DNA of 64,000 nt from Nautilus pompilius (taxonomy: Eukaryota; Mollusca; Cephalopoda; Nautilida; Nautilidae). The position numbers were made by a program, and so were the translations under genes. This document shows positions 13,137-23,885 of this stretch, piece after piece. The notes beneath the pieces were generated by a model. The model did no database searches. It was not told where the DNA came from and saw nothing but the letters and a program-made list of their open reading frames with translations. The DNA is taken from the NCBI GenBank assembly GCA_018389105.1, contig JACATO010001040.1, positions 372,001-436,000 on the forward strand. Direction: 5' to 3'. How positions within the stretch are numbered: the first letter of the stretch is position 1; the number at the start of each line of letters is the position of its first letter.

Positions 13137-14060
13137 CTTCTTAAGTCCAGTGTAGTTATACAAAGAACCACCGCAGGGGTGGGGAGGGAGGGAGGGGGAG
13201 TCGAACGGTGTTTGTTTCTCCTCCCCTCGGGTCCGGCTCCACGGGTGCGATGTTAGCTAATGAAGTAAATACGAACCGACGACCAGTGATCGCGGACACA
13301 TCGGGAATTCACACAGAGTCCCCCGCTTCGTTTAGCCCACCTATACCTATGTAGATTTGCATAGAACAGGTATGGTCTTGTTCCTCTGAGGGAGAAAGTG
13401 TTTGTCCGGTTGGGGCCCCCCTGAGCCGAGGAAGCGTCCGATTTTTTTTTTTTTTTAAAAAAAGGAAAGAAAAAGAGAAAAGGGGACAGCTTCTCTTCTT
13501 TTACTGAGGGCCGACGAAGACAGAGGGGAAAACACCGAACGGGAATCGAACGAGACGCGCCGTAGTAGATCGGCGGCCGCTGCCCGACGCTGCCGCTGTA
13601 GCCATTCCTGTGATGGAACACGATTTGCGGCAGTCGCGAGTAAATCACGCGGAGGGGGGGGGATGTGGAGGGTGGGGCTTAAAAAAAAATGGAAAGATAA
13701 AGAGACAAATAAACAAGCCTACGCAGGTTCTGACTTCCACATGTCTGCCGGGCCGTCAGGTGTTAACTACCCAATGACGACGGAGTCGACCCTTGACCTC
13801 CGGCCGCCTCGCTGGTGGGAGAGAGAGAGGGAGAGAGACGCTCTCGGTGGGTCCGTGAACGACAAACGAAGACCCGGAAAAAAAAAAAAAAAAAGGTTTC
13901 TCCGTAGGTTGGTCGGTGGTGGAGGGGGGGGAGGAGAGGAGAGGAAAGGGGAGAGGGGAGCAGTGAGGGATCTACTGGTTATTTACATCTCAAAAGAAAG
14001 CGATTCTTCTCAGTTAGCTCGAATGCGTTCGGCGCAGCTTACGCCGTCTATCGGTAGGTT
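13137..14060. promoter_or_regulatory. GC/CpG-rich promoter region of the CCDC88-family gene
   Basis: The ~0.9 kb directly upstream of the CCDC88 start codon is strikingly richer in G, C and CpG than the flanking DNA. It includes GGAGGGAGGGAGGG-type runs (13180-13199), a GAGA-rich tract (13819-13838) and purine tracts (13920-13965). This composition is typical of an unmethylated housekeeping promoter plus 5' leader. No TATA box is obvious. The transcription start was not located. A gene starting rightward from the same island was looked for and not found. Confidence 0.55.
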
Positions 14061-14579
14061 GATTAAAGTAAGGGAGGTTATTCGAAAATCGTGTAACGAA
14101 AATTTTTTTTTTTGTTTTTTTTTTGTTTGTTACAAATTACCGTACATGTAAATATTGCTAATTGCTCTTGCTTTTTTTTTTTTTTTCCTAATCATAATTT
14201 AAAAAAAAAATCTTATTGTAAGTGATTCAAAAATCGATATACGCCATTTTTTTAATAAAATAAATTCAATTCAATATCATCATTTTATTTGTTAACTCAA
14301 GTAAATTCTGTGCCGTGTTTGCAGAATTTATCAAACTTGTCGCCTTGTAGGGGGAGATAACTTTAATTTTTTTTTTACTTTAAAAAAAAAAGGATAAATA
14401 TACCTGAGTAGTTCCCCTTGTACGCTTTTTGCAAATAACATCAGAATTTCCTCGTGTCTCAAGGTTTGAGATGCATGTAAATATATATATATATATATGG
14501 CCACCCTGATTGACTTTTTAATGTCAGTGTCGATGTGCTACATGTTGTCATTTAAGAAGTGCTTTATTTCTAAATTGGT

Positions 14580-15310
14580 AATTCTTTAATGCTTATTGGT
14601 ACAGAATGGGACAATAGTGACATAGATTACATTTGAGGACAGAAAGATTGGTATGCTGGAGACTAGAGCAGCTCTAATCATGTCGTAGGTGGGCTTAGCA
14701 TAAGCCAGGGTATTATATCTAGGGCCTGCACTTGGCATCAAATTTTTGGTAGTCCTGCTAGACAACATAATGATGAGGGACAATCTAAGTCAACAATGTA
14801 TCTCCAGGATCATTTCCAGCCAACAACATAGTTGAAATCTGACATTCAGATTGAATAAATGCCATTGCTTCAACACAAACTGTACATAATCAGCTTCAGG
14901 CTAACTGGGAGACTGGATCCCATTATTTTTCACAGACAAGTCGACATTTTGTCTGGACTGAAGGTGGAGGAAGAGATGCTAACATTACTGAATATATGAC
15001 TTCTATGAAGGTGGTTCATCGATGATGTGGAGAGGGATTAGCTGGGATGGTAAGACTTGTTTTCTAGAACAGCACCATGACAGATTTAAAAGTACAAGAT
15101 GTTTTTATGAAGCCATATACTGTTTCTAATGGAAATAACTTCATTTTCATGAATGATAATGCCCATCCACAGTGCACCCAAATACCCAACCAGTACTTGG
15201 GAGATAATCATCGATGCAAAGTGGCCAGGTCATAATCAGATCAAAGATATTTGGAACATGCTCCAGGTTGCCATTGCAAGATTTCTTGCAGTCATGAACC
15301 TCAGAGAAAG
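14580..15310 (+). mobile_element. decayed Tc1-like transposase relic
   Basis: Broken plus-strand frames give pieces of a Tc1-type transposase in the right order: FFTDKSTFCLDW (family: LFTDESRFCLDW) near 14927-14962, SMMWRGISWDGKT (family: VMVWGGISWDGRT) near 15022-15060, a segment like FIFMHDNARPH near 15134-15175, and LQVAIAR-like residues near 15262. Several stop codons and frameshifts rule out function. Ends were not determined. It lies between CCDC88 and RPS27A. Confidence 0.7.
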
Positions 15311-17331
15311 TTATTAAAATCTATTTGACATTTTTATTTATGACTTTATTAAAATGTTGATTATAAAATTCATGGAACATTTTAGGAAATTAAATGGCTA
15401 TATATGAAATGCAATTTAGTTTATCTGGTGCTATTGTGGCTTATTTGAGCATTTAGGGTAAAGTATATGGGCTATGAATTTTTTTTTAATTATCACGTAT
15501 TTAATTTTTAATTTGTAGTAATACTTACTTTGTTATATATTTTTTAAAATTTATAGTCATGCTTCTCGTTTGCTGAAAAAGCATCTTAATTGAAAATATT
15601 AGTGTAACTTTACTGAGATGTTTTATATAATTGTCTGAAAAATATTTACAAAAAGGCCAGGTACCTATTCCATGCTGGATCTGAGCATATCATCATGTAT
15701 TTAGGAACATTTTCTGGGATATAGCCATTTTTCTAATATTGCAGTGGGAATTTTTTTAATTGACAGTAGATAACAGTTTCAGATAACCTGTTTGCTTATT
15801 TTATATTAAAACTAGGATTGGCAGGCCAAGCATAATCTGTTACACAGATGCGCGCACACACACGTAGATAACCTGTCTTAAATGTTTTTTCTGCTTTTTT
15901 TCTCTTTCAAATCTGAATAGATCAATGTGACCATAACTCCAAATATTATAAATTACTTTAAACTTATAACACTTCATATTTAAAATAACAGAATACTAGG
16001 TTAGGAAAATAAATGAAATATAGTTGTTAAATCAAATAATATGAGGTGATAAACAGATGTACACATATTCTGGCGAAAGTGATCCAACACAATTGCTAAA
16101 GTTTAACATACAATAGTAATGATAGAAAACCCCACCCAACATTTTTCTCTCAAAAACAAGTTGTTTATAAAGTTTTTAAAAAATAAATTTTGCAATGCAA
16201 ACTGGATATTATTCATTAGTAACCAACAAATAAGTTACTATACTTTTTTTCACTTTTGAAATAGGCAATTATCCAACAAGCTATTTTCAGGTTTATAATT
16301 TTTTAAGCTTGTATAGAAAATGAAAGGATTGTACTCAAAGGGAATGTTTGAAATTTACATTAATAGTTGTGCATTTTGAAGATGTTTATGGCAAAGATTA
16401 GTCACAATGTCATTTAGTAAGAACTTTTAGAGCACCATTCACAATCACTATGTAGCCAAGCAATACTTAAATAGGATTGTAAATCATTAGATGCAGATTG
16501 TATTGTATTAAAAACAAATCTTTTTCTGGCTTCAATATTACTACTTAACAGTTCCCTAAATATTTACCTATTTGAATACTTACAAGGATAATGGTCAAGT
16601 GATCTAATAATTTTCACACATTCCTCCTTTACAGTAATCCTGTTTTAGATAATTTGCCAGCTCAATTTCCAGTCAGTCATTTTGGTTTATCTCCTGAATA
16701 CTTTCTTCCCACTCTTCACCAACCAGCTGCATGCTTGGCCACAGCAGTACAATAGATCACCAGGGCAATCCAGCCTGGTGAAAAGGTATCTACATATTTC
16801 ATGATCACAAATGCTCCCACAGCCATGGATTACAGGATGATCCCATCATAGTCCAAAATTTTCAAATGATGCCATTTTAGTCCAGCCTAAACCTTATCAT
16901 AATCATGTCAGTCTTCCAAAATCAGGAGCAATCTATTACATTTTAGAGATAAAAATGCAAAACATGCAATTAGTATTAGCATGAGGTTATTAGTCTGTAA
17001 TTTTTCATTTTATACATTAAGATTTTCAGATATTAGCTAATGAATGACAACCTAGCATACTTGTGACATATGGCAGGTAAAAAAAAATTTTTTTTTTTAA
17101 ATCGCAAGATATGGACAACTTCAAACAAAAATTAATTTGCCAGAAGAACATTTCAATTTCAGCAAAATTAAGTATAGTGAGTTATGATTTCAACTGTACA
17201 AACTCCCCATTCCATTCTAATTAATCTTTAGAAGTTCATAAAATCTGATTGTCCTTGAATGATTTGTTTTTGCAATGCAAAGGCTAAGAACAAATTTCAA
17301 AATTAAAGCAAAGTCAGAAATCAAAATTTCA
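15311..17331. other. intergenic AT-rich DNA, nothing recognised
   Basis: Roughly 2 kb between the Tc1 relic and the 3' end of RPS27A. Composition is AT-rich with no long open frame, no clear repeat boundaries and no recognisable RNA gene. Confidence 0.5.
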
Positions 17332-17337
17332 TTTATT
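17332..17337 (-). promoter_or_regulatory. polyadenylation signal of RPS27A
   Basis: AATAAA on the minus strand, 22 bases after the stop codon. It gives a very short 3' UTR, as is usual for ribosomal protein mRNAs. Cleavage would be expected about 10-30 bases further (near 17300-17322). Confidence 0.7.
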
Positions 17338-17359
17338 TTTTTAAAACCAGTTTACATTT

Positions 17360-17512
17360 TCAAGGCTTTTCTTCAGGTTTGTTGAACACATAAGTCAGGT
17401 AGCATTTGCCACAGTACTGTCTGTCAAAATGAGAAGCCATAAAAATGCCAGCTCCACATTCTTCATTGGGGCATTCACGCCTCAGACGAGTAATTTTACC
17501 ATTTTCATCAAC
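17360..17512 (-). CDS. RPS27A: RPS27A coding exon 4 (S27a zinc ribbon)
   Basis: 51 codons including TGA, phase 0 after acceptor TACCAG. The four zinc-binding cysteines and the C-terminal KPEEKP are all intact and match the animal consensus closely. Confidence 0.93.
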   Translation of the reverse strand, partial: VDENGKITRLRRECPNEECGAGIFMASHFDRQYCGKCYLTYVFNKPEEKP

Positions 17513-20500
17513 CTGGTAAAAAATAAGTGAATAAAGATTTTTAAAAATGCATGTGTTAACATAATGGGATCTTAAGGATTAAGAAAAAAAAAACAAATAT
17601 CCAAAATTAAAATCAGTTTATGCTTTATCTAAAAAATAGCTAATTTTGTTATTTAGTATACATTAAACAAAAATTCATAGATTTTAGTTACAAATAAAGA
17701 AAATTTCATTTGACTTAACCTCAAAAGCAATTCAAAACAGAGGATTAAAAAAAAATTTAATTCAATGTTTCAAAGCACAAATTCTTGGCCCTTCAGATTT
17801 GAGAACTAAAATTTTGATTCCATCAAGCAAAACCCTAGGTCAGAATGTGCAATAATTACAAAGTTTTAATACAAGATGCAATTTTCTATCAAAAACACTA
17901 CTAATAATAGCAGAAGGCTGTCACTCACTTCACTAATGCTGCTGCTATGCAATGCCATTTAAATTTTACTATTTTATAAGATTTCAAAAAAACATCTAAA
18001 TTATTACAATTCCATTAAAAGCAAGATGGAGGTAATGTATGAACTACTGAAAATTCCACTTGAAGAATAAATTAAAATTTGCTGTTTCAAAACAGTTTTT
18101 TAAAGCACAAGTCATATCATTATGCAAATAGCATAGTATTTCTGAAAATCACTAAGCTACAATCTAAACTTTACAATAACTGTAAAAATATAAAAATACC
18201 AAGCCTACAGAGAAAAAATCTTGACTATTGGGAAATAAATGAAAATGTGTTTAAATTGGTTTGGTGTGAAAGATGGATTATATTCCAAACTGCCTTCTAA
18301 AATTCTAGGAATGCTGATGCTATATTCAATTCTTCAACCTTCACATAACCCTCCCACCTTTGTCTATACTAAATATTTACAGTAGCAAAGTAGAAATCAA
18401 TAAACTAGAATCATTCTAAAATCTAGCTAAATTCTTTTTAAAACATCAAAGCATATATAAAAAAAAACATTTACATTATTTTTAGCATGTATTAGTAAAC
18501 CAAATGAGAATCAAACAAGATCAGTATCTAGATGCTATTTCAATATTACTGGTATACACTACTGCAAGAGCTGAGTTAAGAAATTTTTTCCCATAGGTTT
18601 TCTGATAACTGCTAAAATTATATTTCTCAAATATTTTATCCTCTTTGCACTGGCCTAACATTGCATGAATCTAATACAAAATGTATTAATTCAACCATTC
18701 CTTATTCTTGACATTATCTGTTTCTTTTGTTACAAACCTTTGCATAAATTTAGAACTTAAGCTGTTTACCTTTCTTTAACATAGATCAGTGACAACTGAC
18801 TAGAGTGACTAGATTACAAGAAAAGAATGAAGCAAAAAAAAAAAAAGAAAATATAAAACTTATTATAGTAAAAAATGTATTTTGTAATGTCAAAAATAAT
18901 TAACAAGTCATACAAAAGTTTTCAATTAATTTTTTTCAGGTTACTATATATCTTTGAAATACAAAACTTTAGGCAAGTTACCTACCCTTTAAGGTGCAAA
19001 TAGTTGAATACAAGTACACAAATAACAAACCTTGTAATATTTTAAGACAGCAAGTTTAACCTTCTTTTTCTTGTGCTTATTCTTCTTTGAGTAGTGTAAT
19101 TCTTCTTTTTGCGCTTCTTAGCACCACCACGCAGTCGTAATACCAAATGAAGTGTGGATTCCTTCTGAATGTTGTAGTCAGACAGAGTGCCGCCCATCTC
19201 TAACTGTTTACCAGCAAAAATTAATCTTTGTTTGTCTGGAGGAATACCTGTAAAAAAACCAGGTTGGAATTTTTTTTTGTAATTTAATATTTATAAATTC
19301 AGAGCATTTAACATGCATGCTATGTGTGCCAACCCTCCACTATAAACTACTCACTTTTTTCACCCAATGGCAATGTGACTCAAAATGGCATTAACTATCA
19401 CTATTCTCTTTTTCTCAGACCATCTAATTAATCATTTATATTTCCTTTTCAAAAATTGCTGCTTAATCTCCACACATCACCCCCCTTTGGTTATCAAGAC
19501 ATAACATTTATTTTTGTCTAGAAACATCAAAGGCTAGAAGCAATTTCTTGCTTATTTTCACCTTCAGCGTGTCAATGGAATCATATTGATTCTTGACATT
19601 TCTACTAGAATGTCTTTATTTACACAAAACCTCTTTCAACAGATACCTGCCCATGTGAAAATAACAACACAAGTAGGATTACTTTCCAAAAATGATTGTA
19701 CTTTATGACTAGTCATAAGCGTTCACAGAATATTTTATCAATGCAGAGCTCTATCTTTGTGAGATCAAATTCTATTAACCTAAAAAGAGACTGAGAAATA
19801 GACATCAATAAATTCTCCAAACTATGTCAGCAGACTGAACTGGTTGTTAAAAGCCACTTATTTTATAGAGAGAACTGTTTTTAGGCTATCGTATACTGTA
19901 GATCCAGAATCTTCATATTACCCACAAGTCCATGCTTCTCATGCCTCTTATCCTTACCCATTACCTGCTGTTCACACACTTTTTGCCACAAGTAGCTGTT
20001 CTTGTTTAATCACAGGGAGGCAGGTATAGACAAACAATTTTTGTAGCATACAGTGCACACTTAAGTAACAGTGTACCTTTACAATTCTCACATGAGGGCT
20101 ACTTACCCTCCTTATCTTGGCTTGCCTTCACATTTTCAATTGTATCACTGGGCTCAACCTAGAGGCAAAAAGTAATTGTTCAAAGCAGATGGATTCTTCA
20201 TAATTTCTTTTCCAGTTAAGAAAATAGTCTACTCAAAAAAACAAAACAATTTCTATGAAAGCATGTCTGCTTCCAATTTCAATACAGTAAGAATAATTAC
20301 TGATTATGACTACTGCATATACACATGATTTTAACTGGCATTGGTAACAGGTTAATTTTTTTCTTTCACTACCCTGCTTGCAATGTTTTGAAAAAATTCT
20401 TCTGCAAAACTGCTTGGAGTTTTCAGTAAGTCTCCATCTGTATGAACTTTAGTACTTTACTAGAGTAAAACTACACTTTGATTTACTGGCTCATAGTACT

Positions 20501-23232
20501 CGTTCATTTTTCTGCATGAACTAATAACTGATATCAACAGAGATTAAAGTATTGCTAACAAAAAAACCATGGTAATCACGTTAAAAGTTACAGATCATCA
20601 ATTTAAAAAATCTAAATAAAAAATCTCCATTACTCCCAATAAACACATATTGGACAAAGTTGTCAAGCTAATAGGATTTGGATATTTACAGCAAGATTTT
20701 TTCATCTATTGCTAAAACCACTAAAGACCAAAGTTATCAAAATTGTCTAAAGTAACAAAAGCTTTATGCATATATACACTATCAGAAATCATCATGGAAA
20801 AAGGAAAAACTGAGTATAAAATGCAAATAACACATGGTAGAATCACATCTAATGTGTAAAAATGGTCCATAGTATAATCATGAGTTGATAGTGTACACTT
20901 TAATTGGTTGTCAAGCAAGCAATCAGAGTGCCACACCTGCAAAAGGCTATAACAGAATAGGCATTGATATTGTAGTGAGTTGATTTCTATGGCTTCTGGA
21001 AAAGGACTATCCCATAAGCATATAAAACCAAATTCTTAGTTAAGGAAAGTTACTCTATGCAACAGATTCCAACCAGATTCATTTCGGGAGCTGCATGCAA
21101 TAATGGGAAAGATATGCAAAATTGGTACAGTTGACAATAGAAATGTTCAAGGAAAAAAGCTCAAATTCTCCAAAAGTGATCTGAAGAATCTCAGGTTATT
21201 TCCATGTGATAGATGAGCCAGTAAAGATCTTGTAAATTACCTGGTTGCATGTACAGGTGTTAATGTTTCTTCAAGAACAGTAAGATGCACAGTAGCACAA
21301 AGTGGTCTCAACGGATGCGTAACTGCTCAAAACCCTTTGCTGAAGGAAGGCAAACAGATGACAAAGGGTGAAATGGACAGCAGAAATGAAACAATAAGAT
21401 GATCAAAGCTGGAAACTGTTTGACAATAATCAATGACAGTTCATTCAAAGCCAAAATGGGAAGCTGCATAACAGTCAGTGTATGACAGCTAGTGAAGCAT
21501 GGAGGTAGATAAATATAAGTGTGGGGCTACATAGCAGCCAAAGATGCCAGAGACTTGCATGAAACCAAAGATTTATTGACTGCTGGCAAGTTCTCATCCA
21601 TTATGCCATTCTCTCAGGAAGACATCACTGGATGGAGATTCAGGCATTCAACCAGTGTAGTATAATGCTATTTGGAATGTAAAGATGATGAAAAACTCAT
21701 ATGGATGCTTTATATAGACATCACAGACTATATGGGGTTATATGCCTACTGAGGAAGTCAAGAATCAAACACTTGATGAATTGTGAAAAGTGCTACAGAA
21801 CATTTGGAAGAATATTCCAACCATTCAATGATAACCTATATGAATGCAAGAAAACAAGGTGCCATGCTTCATATAAAGCAAAGAACTCACATACCAAAAA
21901 TTAATGCAGTCTCGTAAGTGTCTTTCAGTCACAATTACTCATTATTTGCAGATATCCTGTTTCCATAATTATTTCCAATAGTATATAATGTTAGAGGCAT
22001 TTTTAGCAATAAAATTCTAATAGAACAAATTAATAGTGATAGTTGATATTGTTAGTGCAAATTGATAGCATTTCTGTTCCCCGAGAACATTTTTTTTAAA
22101 GCAGCTAAACTAAATAATTACTTCGCATATATTATAATTATATACTGTAAGATCTCTTTGAAAGCAATTTTACTATTAATTATAGATGTTAACAGAATGA
22201 AAATTTATTCTACAACACATTCTGCATGTTGCTAGTATATATACATTGTTCATACAAGAGTATGAACTTGCACACCTAAATATAAACTGATATTTAAAAA
22301 CACAAAATTAAAAGCTATGTAATAAAATAAATGTTTAATGAACATTTGTCATACATAAAAAAGGAAAAATACTATCAGGATGACTAAACCATTTGTACTC
22401 ATAAATAGTTTATCACACTCATTATTCCATTCTGCAGTCATCTATCACTGCTGACAGACTTAGTAGTAGTAGTGTGGGCCTATATTGTAAATTAGCATAA
22501 ACATGCATTTTCTAAAATATCATTACTACACACATTGTTAGTTGGGCTTTCACTTACTGTCCATTCATGTCATTTTCATATGTAAATACAATGTTCCTAG
22601 ATTTTGTTCTTCACCTGAATCTACAATCAATTTAAATGCCTGCGAAGTTCTCAGACTTAAAAATAAATTAAAAAATGCCAGGTTTTGCTCCAGAATTAAT
22701 CTCAAATTTTTCAAGCCATCAGGAGACCTAGCTTCTAGACATTTCTTCGTCTCTCTCTCTATATGCAAACAGGTATTTTCTGGTTTGCACTTGCAACATG
22801 TAACAGCATTTTACTAACTACTTTGCAACAATTTTAACTTTGATGCTGTTTTAGAAGCTAGCACACTGCCAATATTAGCGAAACTGCTTAAACCCCGGAT
22901 ACATTTTTGCGAATTTAATCTTAAAGATTTTTTTTTTTTTTTTTAACTTCCCCTTCCTAGTTATACGTATGAAAACCTGGCCCTACGTTTCCTTTCTGAC
23001 TTGTTGCCGATATCCACAGTAATAAATGGATTTGTTAAGTTAAAAAATACAAAAAAACAAAACAAGAAGCGAAGACGATCAAATGAAAGGCGGCCAGATA
23101 CCATTACACTAACCCTGGCTTCGGGCGGATTTCATTTGAACGCTCCTAGTAAAATGAAGGCTGAAGGAAGATTTCACCACCTACCTCGAGAGTGATGGTT
23201 TTCCCCGTTAAGGTCTTCACAAAAATCTGCAT
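17360..23232 (-). CDS. RPS27A: RPS27A: ubiquitin-ribosomal protein S27a fusion, frame disrupted
   Basis: Four coding exons: 23185-23232, 20107-20158, 19031-19247 and 17360-17512. The product normally is a 76-residue ubiquitin released from the 40S subunit protein eS31 (S27a) by cleavage after the Gly-Gly. Exon 1 encodes [16 protein letters not shown]. The last exon encodes the zinc-ribbon end of S27a, with cysteines in REC-x4-CGAG and [10 protein letters not shown], ending KPEEKP. Oddities lie in the two middle exons: K29-I30 of ubiquitin are replaced by one Ser (20120-20122), Q40 is Lys, D52/R54 read Met/Gly (19189-19200), and one base is missing at about 19089. The missing base turns the expected TTPKKNKHK into TTQRRIS and leads to a stop 15 codons later. 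Restoring the frame is required to reach the last exon. Either this copy is decaying or the consensus is wrong here; see findings. Confidence 0.88.
19031..19247 (-). CDS. RPS27A: RPS27A coding exon 3 (rest of ubiquitin, start of S27a)
   Basis: Acceptor TTTTACAG, donor GTTTGT. It encodes [15 protein letters not shown], the altered EMGGT, then the normal [15 protein letters not shown], the LRLRGG cleavage site and the basic [11 protein letters not shown] of S27a. The 217-nt length is one short of what the reading frame needs. Downstream of the lesion the +1 frame correctly encodes [19 protein letters not shown]. Confidence 0.88.
20107..20158 (-). CDS. RPS27A: RPS27A coding exon 2 (ubiquitin residues 17-35)
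   Basis: Fifty-two nt, three fewer than the 55 expected. It encodes [17 protein letters not shown] plus the first base of a Gly codon, where ubiquitin has AKIQDKE. Acceptor CTCTAG, donor GTAAGT. Confidence 0.88.
21070..21905 (+). mobile_element. decayed Tc1-like transposase relic in RPS27A intron
   Basis: Plus-strand pieces in order: [15 protein letters not shown] and [14 protein letters not shown] (helix-turn-helix region, family pattern [20 protein letters not shown]), [15 protein letters not shown] (family VWGCIAAKGAGDLH), and the C-terminal end like [13 protein letters not shown] and KAKNSHTK. The catalytic HDNDPKHT block appears lost, and stops are frequent. It belongs to a different Tc1 subgroup from the relic at 14.6 kb. 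It is antisense to RPS27A within its 3-kb intron. Confidence 0.75.
22542..22930. other. RPS27A intron stretch with overlapping short open frames, no homology
   Basis: Both strands stay open for 67-91 codons here, but neither reading resembles a protein I know and there are no splice sites at the frame edges. The rest of this intron (20159-23184) outside the Tc1 relic shows nothing else, apart from a T run at 22928-22944. Confidence 0.3.
23185..23232 (-). CDS. RPS27A: RPS27A coding exon 1 (ubiquitin residues 1-16)
   Basis: Encodes the first 16 residues of ubiquitin without change and ends at donor GTAGGT in phase 0. The mature exon reaches back to 23247, where CTTTTTTTCAG is the acceptor of a 5'-UTR intron. 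Confidence 0.9.
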
Positions 23233-23503
23233 GTTTAACTTCTACGTCTGAAAAAAAGAAAGAGAGATGGGGGACATTTATCGAGCTAGTGAAACTACCT
23301 CTGAAGCCGGGACGCACAACAGACGGGAGGGAGTCCCGCTTCGATATAAGCCTCACAACGTTTCACTCGCGTTAAAGGAGGAGGAAAAAAACCGCATCAA
23401 ACTCACGCACAACCAGATACGAACCCAACTCCGATTTTAATACAGATAAACAAACGGGAAAAAAAATGCAAAATGAGCTCAGGGTCTCCGCAAAGTAACT
23501 TAC

Positions 23504-23544
23504 CCACAAAATAATGATGGCGACGGCGCACCGAGAGGAAAGAG
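23504..23544 (-). promoter_or_regulatory. RPS27A: RPS27A non-coding first exon with 5'-TOP motif
   Basis: The minus strand reads CTCTTTCCTCTCGGTG from 23544, then CATCATTATTTTGTGG directly before the donor GTAAGT at 23503. A C followed by a pyrimidine run at the cap is the terminal oligopyrimidine element shared by vertebrate and invertebrate ribosomal protein mRNAs, which puts translation under mTOR control. The start is inferred at 23542 or 23544. An intron of about 256 bp separates this exon from the coding exon at 23247. Confidence 0.7.
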
Positions 23545-23764
23545 CCTCGTTCTCATCCCCGCCGAGCGCGCAGGAAACGTACTCTCTAAAGAAAAGTACA
23601 AGAAGATTGATTTTTTTTTTTTTTTTTTTTAAAAATGGGCAAAAATGTTTATAAAATAATTTTACGTTTTTATTGTGCTTAGATGTTGCGCTTACATGGG
23701 AAAATAAAATAAACCTTGGTATGGGTGGAGATATGTAGCAGACGACTCGTCGCAATTCCCTGTC
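23545..23764. promoter_or_regulatory. divergent promoter between RPS27A and TTC7
   Basis: Only about 220 bp separate the inferred RPS27A cap site (leftward) from the TTC7 start codon (rightward). The interval begins GC-rich (cgccgagcgcgcagg near 23560) and contains a 22-base T run (23611-23632). No TATA box is placed for either gene. The head-to-head arrangement implies a shared nucleosome-free core promoter. Confidence 0.6.
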
Positions 23765-23885
23765 ATGGCTGCCAAGGTAAAACCCTCCCGTCTGGAGTCT
23801 GAAATAGAAAAGTCCAGGGGCGAATGTAATTGGAAGAAAGCTTTGGAGTTTTCGAAACAGTTGGCCCAGAAATCGGTTGGATTAG
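23765..23885 (+). CDS. TTC7: TTC7 exon 1
   Basis: Residues 1-40 plus one base. Begins MAAKVKPSRLESEIEK; the MAAK start and LESEIEK match the vertebrate MAAK...VESELER. Donor GTAATA. Confidence 0.95.

Noticed and set aside
13253-13648. 131-codon minus-strand open frame upstream of CCDC88
   Set aside because: It lies in the GC-rich leader, contains a poly-K/F stretch from homopolymers and shows no family pattern.
13663-14151. 162-codon plus-strand open frame in the GC-rich region
   Set aside because: The translation is low-complexity (runs of R, E, G, K and F from GA-rich and T-rich tracts) and has no homology or splice signals. It is promoter composition, not coding.
22542-22817. 91-codon plus-strand and 67-codon minus-strand open frames in an RPS27A intron
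   Set aside because: No homology, no splice sites and both strands equally open; treated as chance.
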